A stretch of DNA of 8,940 nucleotides, taken from positions 1-8,940 of the forward strand of contig JAEWEX010000479.1 in the NCBI GenBank assembly GCA_023389135.1, read 5' to 3'. Both the position numbers and the translations under genes were made by a program. The stretch is from Pseudomonadota bacterium (GTDB taxonomy: Bacteria > Pseudomonadota > Alphaproteobacteria > Rhizobiales > Methylopilaceae). Each line of letters begins with the position of its first letter. The first letter of the stretch is position 1. Below the pieces are notes generated by a model. That model was not told the DNA's origin, made no database searches, and saw only the letters and a program-made list of their open reading frames with translations. Below are positions 7,589 to 8,940 of the stretch, piece by piece.

Positions 7589-7981
7589 TCACTGGACGAT
7601 GGTGACGACCGCGCGGTTGCGCGGATCGACGATCACACGCTGCTCGTTCACGACCGCGTAGTGATAGGTCTCGTAGCCGGGCACCGGCCGCAGCACGACC
7701 GTTTCCGGCAGGGGCTCGCCGACAACGACGCGCTCCTCGATCACGACGGGCTCGACCTCCTGCTCGATCACCACCGCGCCGACCTCCGGCGGAGGCGGAT
7801 CGAGGATGGTGCCGATGGCGGCGCCCGCGACGCCGCCGACCACGGCGCCGACCGGTCCGCCGACGATGGCGCCGGTCGCGGCGCCGCCCGCCGCACCCGG
7901 AACGGTGCCGCTCTGCGCCAATGCTGCACCCGGAAGCGTCATCGCCGCCACGGCGGCCAATATTGCTGCATATCTCTGCAT
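7589..7981 (-). CDS. Exported DUF1236-domain protein with glycine-zipper segment
   Basis: The 130-residue protein has a signal peptide (residues 1-22, cut after ALA), then a Gly/Ala-rich glycine-zipper-like segment (about 28-59) with repeats of the kind GGPVGAVVGGVAG. A Pro run (DPPPPE, 61-66) is followed by an acidic Val/Glu stretch (about 68-90). It ends in a short DUF1236 module, PETVVLRPVPGYETYHYAVV, with NEQRVIVDPRNRAVVTIV to the end. Glycine zippers in exported proteins usually insert in or pack against membranes, so an envelope location is likely. The start is fixed by the signal peptide and a GGAG site 6 nt upstream. It is the first gene of the pair and shares the final domain type with its neighbour, suggesting an old duplication followed by divergence of the N-terminal parts. 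No catalytic residues are apparent. Confidence 0.88.
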   Translation of the reverse strand: MQRYAAILAAVAAMTLPGAALAQSGTVPGAAGGAATGAIVGGPVGAVVGGVAGAAIGTILDPPPPEVGAVVIEQEVEPVVIEERVVVGEPLPETVVLRPVPGYETYHYAVVNEQRVIVDPRNRAVVTIVQ

Positions 7982-8015
7982 GGTCTTCTCCGTATTCGCC
8001 AGCCGCCGGCATACG

Positions 8016-8040
8016 AATTCTTGAGATCAAACGTTGTTCC
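8016..8040 (-). promoter_or_regulatory. Candidate extracytoplasmic/general-stress sigma (EcfG/RpoE2-type) promoter for the DUF1236 pair
   Basis: On the minus strand GGAAC (8040-8036) is followed by 18 bases and TT (8017-8016). This fits the GGAAC-N18/19-TT pattern described for the RpoE2 (EcfG) general-stress sigma factor of Sinorhizobium. It does not contain the fuller CGTT form of the -10 element. The expected start would leave a leader of roughly 25-30 nt before the ATG at 7981, a sensible distance with the GGAG ribosome-binding site inside it. Confidence 0.35.
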
Positions 8041-8060
8041 TCGGCACATAACAAATTTTG

Positions 8061-8078
8061 CTTGCCGTTTCCGGCAAG
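8061..8078 (-). promoter_or_regulatory. Perfect 7-bp hairpin with GAAA tetraloop
   Basis: CTTGCCG and CGGCAAG flank 4 bases. Read on the minus strand the loop is GAAA, a stable GNRA tetraloop closed by G-C. It lies about 20 nt upstream of the GGAAC element, so it would be in RNA only if transcription starts further upstream. As DNA it could be an operator for the divergent promoters. Confidence 0.3.
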
Positions 8079-8177
8079 GATCAGGCACGGCAGGGCTGCC
8101 AATTCCCTCCATGGTTGTTGCAGGACGATGGCGCTCCTGCCGCAGAGGCCGCGCGGCGGGAGAGGCGGAGCCGGATG

Positions 8178-8206
8178 TTGCGTTTCCGGCCAACAACGCG
8201 TATTCA
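8178..8206 (+). promoter_or_regulatory. Candidate plus-strand promoter upstream of the orphan terminator and ffh
   Basis: TTGCGT (8178-8183), a 17-base spacer and TATTCA (8201-8206) make a weak housekeeping-type promoter with three of six bases matching in each box. A start near 8213 would give an RNA of about 90 nt ending at the terminator at 8305, or a 156-nt ffh leader on read-through. Confidence 0.22.
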
Positions 8207-8268
8207 CCCTTTGCTCTCACGAGCGCGATGCATTGGACCCGCCGCCCGGCCCTGGAGGCTGGAGGCCA

Positions 8269-8305
8269 ACGCCCGACAGCGCAGCGGCGCCCTCGGGCGT
8301 CTTTT
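8269..8305 (+). terminator. Plus-strand intrinsic terminator with no gene in front of it
   Basis: ACGCCCGA (8269-8276) pairs perfectly with TCGGGCGT (8293-8300). Inside, GCGC (8279-8282) pairs with GCGC (8287-8290) around an AGCG loop, leaving a small 2x2 internal loop. TTTT follows at 8302-8305 after one C. A shorter alternative stem (8286-8291 with 8296-8301, CTCG loop) ends at the same T-run. The T-run is on the plus strand only. No plus-strand gene precedes it, and ffh starts 64 nt downstream. It therefore ends either a small RNA or an attenuated ffh leader. Confidence 0.6.
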
Positions 8306-8328
8306 GCGTTGCGCGCGCGGGCGCACCA

Positions 8329-8365
8329 TCTCTAGCGTCCAGCCCGGACTGGAGACGGAGAGAGA
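8329..8365 (+). promoter_or_regulatory. Possible leader hairpin covering the ffh ribosome-binding site
   Basis: TCTCT (8329-8333) can pair with AGAGA (8361-8365). Inside that, TCCAG (8338-8342) can pair with CTGGA (8349-8353) around a 6-base loop. The outer pairing covers part of the GGAGAGAGA segment that serves as the ffh ribosome-binding site. Both stems are only 5 bp and the internal loop is unequal, so stability is modest. Confidence 0.25.
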
Positions 8366-8368
8366 CCC

Positions 8369-8940
8369 ATGTTCGACACGCTTCAGGACCGCCTCGGCGG
8401 CATACTCGACAGGCTTCGCGGCCGCGGCGCGCTCTCCGAGGGCGACGTGGCGGAGGCCATGCGCGAGGTGCGGCGCGCGCTGCTGGAGGCCGATGTCGCG
8501 CTGGAGGTGGTGCGCGAGTTCACGGACAAGGTCAGGGAACGCGCCGTCGGCGTCGAGGTGGTGAAGTCCGTCACGCCCGGCCAGATGGTCGTCAAGATCG
8601 TCCACGACACGCTGGTGGAAACGCTGGGCGGAGAGGCCGAGCCCGTGAGCCTGGCGGCCGCCGCTCCGGTGCCGGTGCTGATGGTCGGCCTGCAGGGCTC
8701 GGGCAAGACCACCACCACCGGAAAGCTCGCCCGCCGCTTCAAGGAGCGCGACAAGCGAAAGGTGCTGATGGCGTCGCTGGACACGCGCCGGCCCGCCGCC
8801 ATGGAGCAGCTTGCGACGCTCGGCGGACAGGTGGGCGTCGACGTTCTGCCGATCGTATCGGGACAGTCCGCGGTTCAGATCGCCAACCGCGCCATGCAGG
8901 CCGCCCGCCTCGGCGGCTACGACGTGGTGCTGCTGGACAC
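8369..8940 (+). CDS. ffh: Signal recognition particle protein Ffh, N-terminal part (truncated by window edge)
   Basis: Ffh is the SRP54 GTPase. It binds signal sequences of nascent membrane proteins together with 4.5S RNA and hands them to FtsY. Only the first 190 residues are in the window, out of the usual 450-520. They cover the N domain (about 1-85, starting MFDTLQDRLGGILDRLRGRG, with ALLEADVALEVV) and the start of the G domain: P-loop GLQGSGKT (107-114) and DTRRPAAMEQL (138-148), which is the Ffh-type counterpart of DTFRAAAVEQL in FtsY. The sequence stops at the DTAG motif. The ATG is preceded by GGAG about 8 nt upstream. The gene is transcribed away from the dapF-ftsY operon. The methionine-rich M domain that binds RNA and signal peptides would lie beyond the window. 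Confidence 0.98.
   Translation, partial: MFDTLQDRLGGILDRLRGRGALSEGDVAEAMREVRRALLEADVALEVVREFTDKVRERAVGVEVVKSVTPGQMVVKIVHDTLVETLGGEAEPVSLAAAAPVPVLMVGLQGSGKTTTTGKLARRFKERDKRKVLMASLDTRRPAAMEQLATLGGQVGVDVLPIVSGQSAVQIANRAMQAARLGGYDVVLLD

Larger units (their letters stand above)
7982..8368. other. Divergent intergenic region between the DUF1236 pair and ffh
   Basis: These 387 bases separate minus-strand and plus-strand genes and hold no convincing protein gene. They contain a GGAAC-type promoter candidate facing left (8016-8040), a GAAA-loop hairpin (8061-8078), a weak plus-strand promoter candidate (8178-8206), a strong plus-strand terminator (8269-8305) and a possible hairpin covering the ffh ribosome-binding site (8329-8365). 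GTTTCCGGC occurs twice (8067-8075 and 8183-8190 with adjacent base), and CTGGAGG is repeated in tandem near 8252-8265. Confidence 0.6.

Noticed and set aside
7494..8220. Minus-strand frames overlapping the first DUF1236 gene and its upstream region
   Set aside because: They are Arg-rich shadow frames. The signal peptide and GGAG site at 7981 identify the real gene.
8082..8305. 4.5S (SRP) RNA gene next to ffh
   Set aside because: I searched both strands by eye for the conserved GGAAGGAAGCAGCC-type loop of SRP RNA and found nothing close.

Overview
The window is GC-rich chromosomal DNA from an alphaproteobacterium, most likely Hyphomicrobiales (Rhizobiales) or a close relative. The support is the mdh-sucC gene order, the dapF-mtaB-ftsY cluster next to ffh, and two secreted DUF1236 proteins, a family I associate with that group. 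Almost everything is housekeeping. I see no transposase, phage gene, tRNA, rRNA or CRISPR array.

Region 1 (1-2660, minus strand) is a TCA-cycle operon read right to left: mdh (malate dehydrogenase), sucC (succinyl-CoA synthetase beta), then the start of a small exported protein whose ATG overlaps the sucC stop and which runs off the left edge. A perfect 22-base palindrome lies between mdh and sucC. sucD is not seen where it would usually follow sucC directly.

Region 2 (2661-6491, minus strand) is a tightly packed operon: perhaps a 38-residue membrane peptide, then dapF (lysine/peptidoglycan precursor), mtaB (tRNA ms2t6A37 synthesis), ftsY (SRP receptor) and a class I SAM-dependent methyltransferase. 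dapF/mtaB and mtaB/ftsY overlap by 4 nt. The methyltransferase GTG lies 3 nt past the ftsY stop. Translational coupling along the chain is likely.

Region 3 (6492-8368) is the accessory-looking part. It holds an AT-rich intergenic island, a clear intrinsic terminator, two tandem genes for exported DUF1236 proteins (one with a long charged linker, one with a glycine zipper), a possible general-stress (GGAAC-type) promoter, several perfect hairpins, and a plus-strand intrinsic terminator with no gene in front of it.

Region 4 (8369-8940, plus strand) is the 5' third of ffh, the SRP GTPase that partners FtsY. It is transcribed divergently from the rest, so both SRP GTPases lie within about 5 kb.

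The part most worth a second look is 7982-8368. The orphan terminator 64 nt before the ffh start implies either an undescribed small RNA or premature termination in the ffh leader. I found no convincing new multi-gene system.
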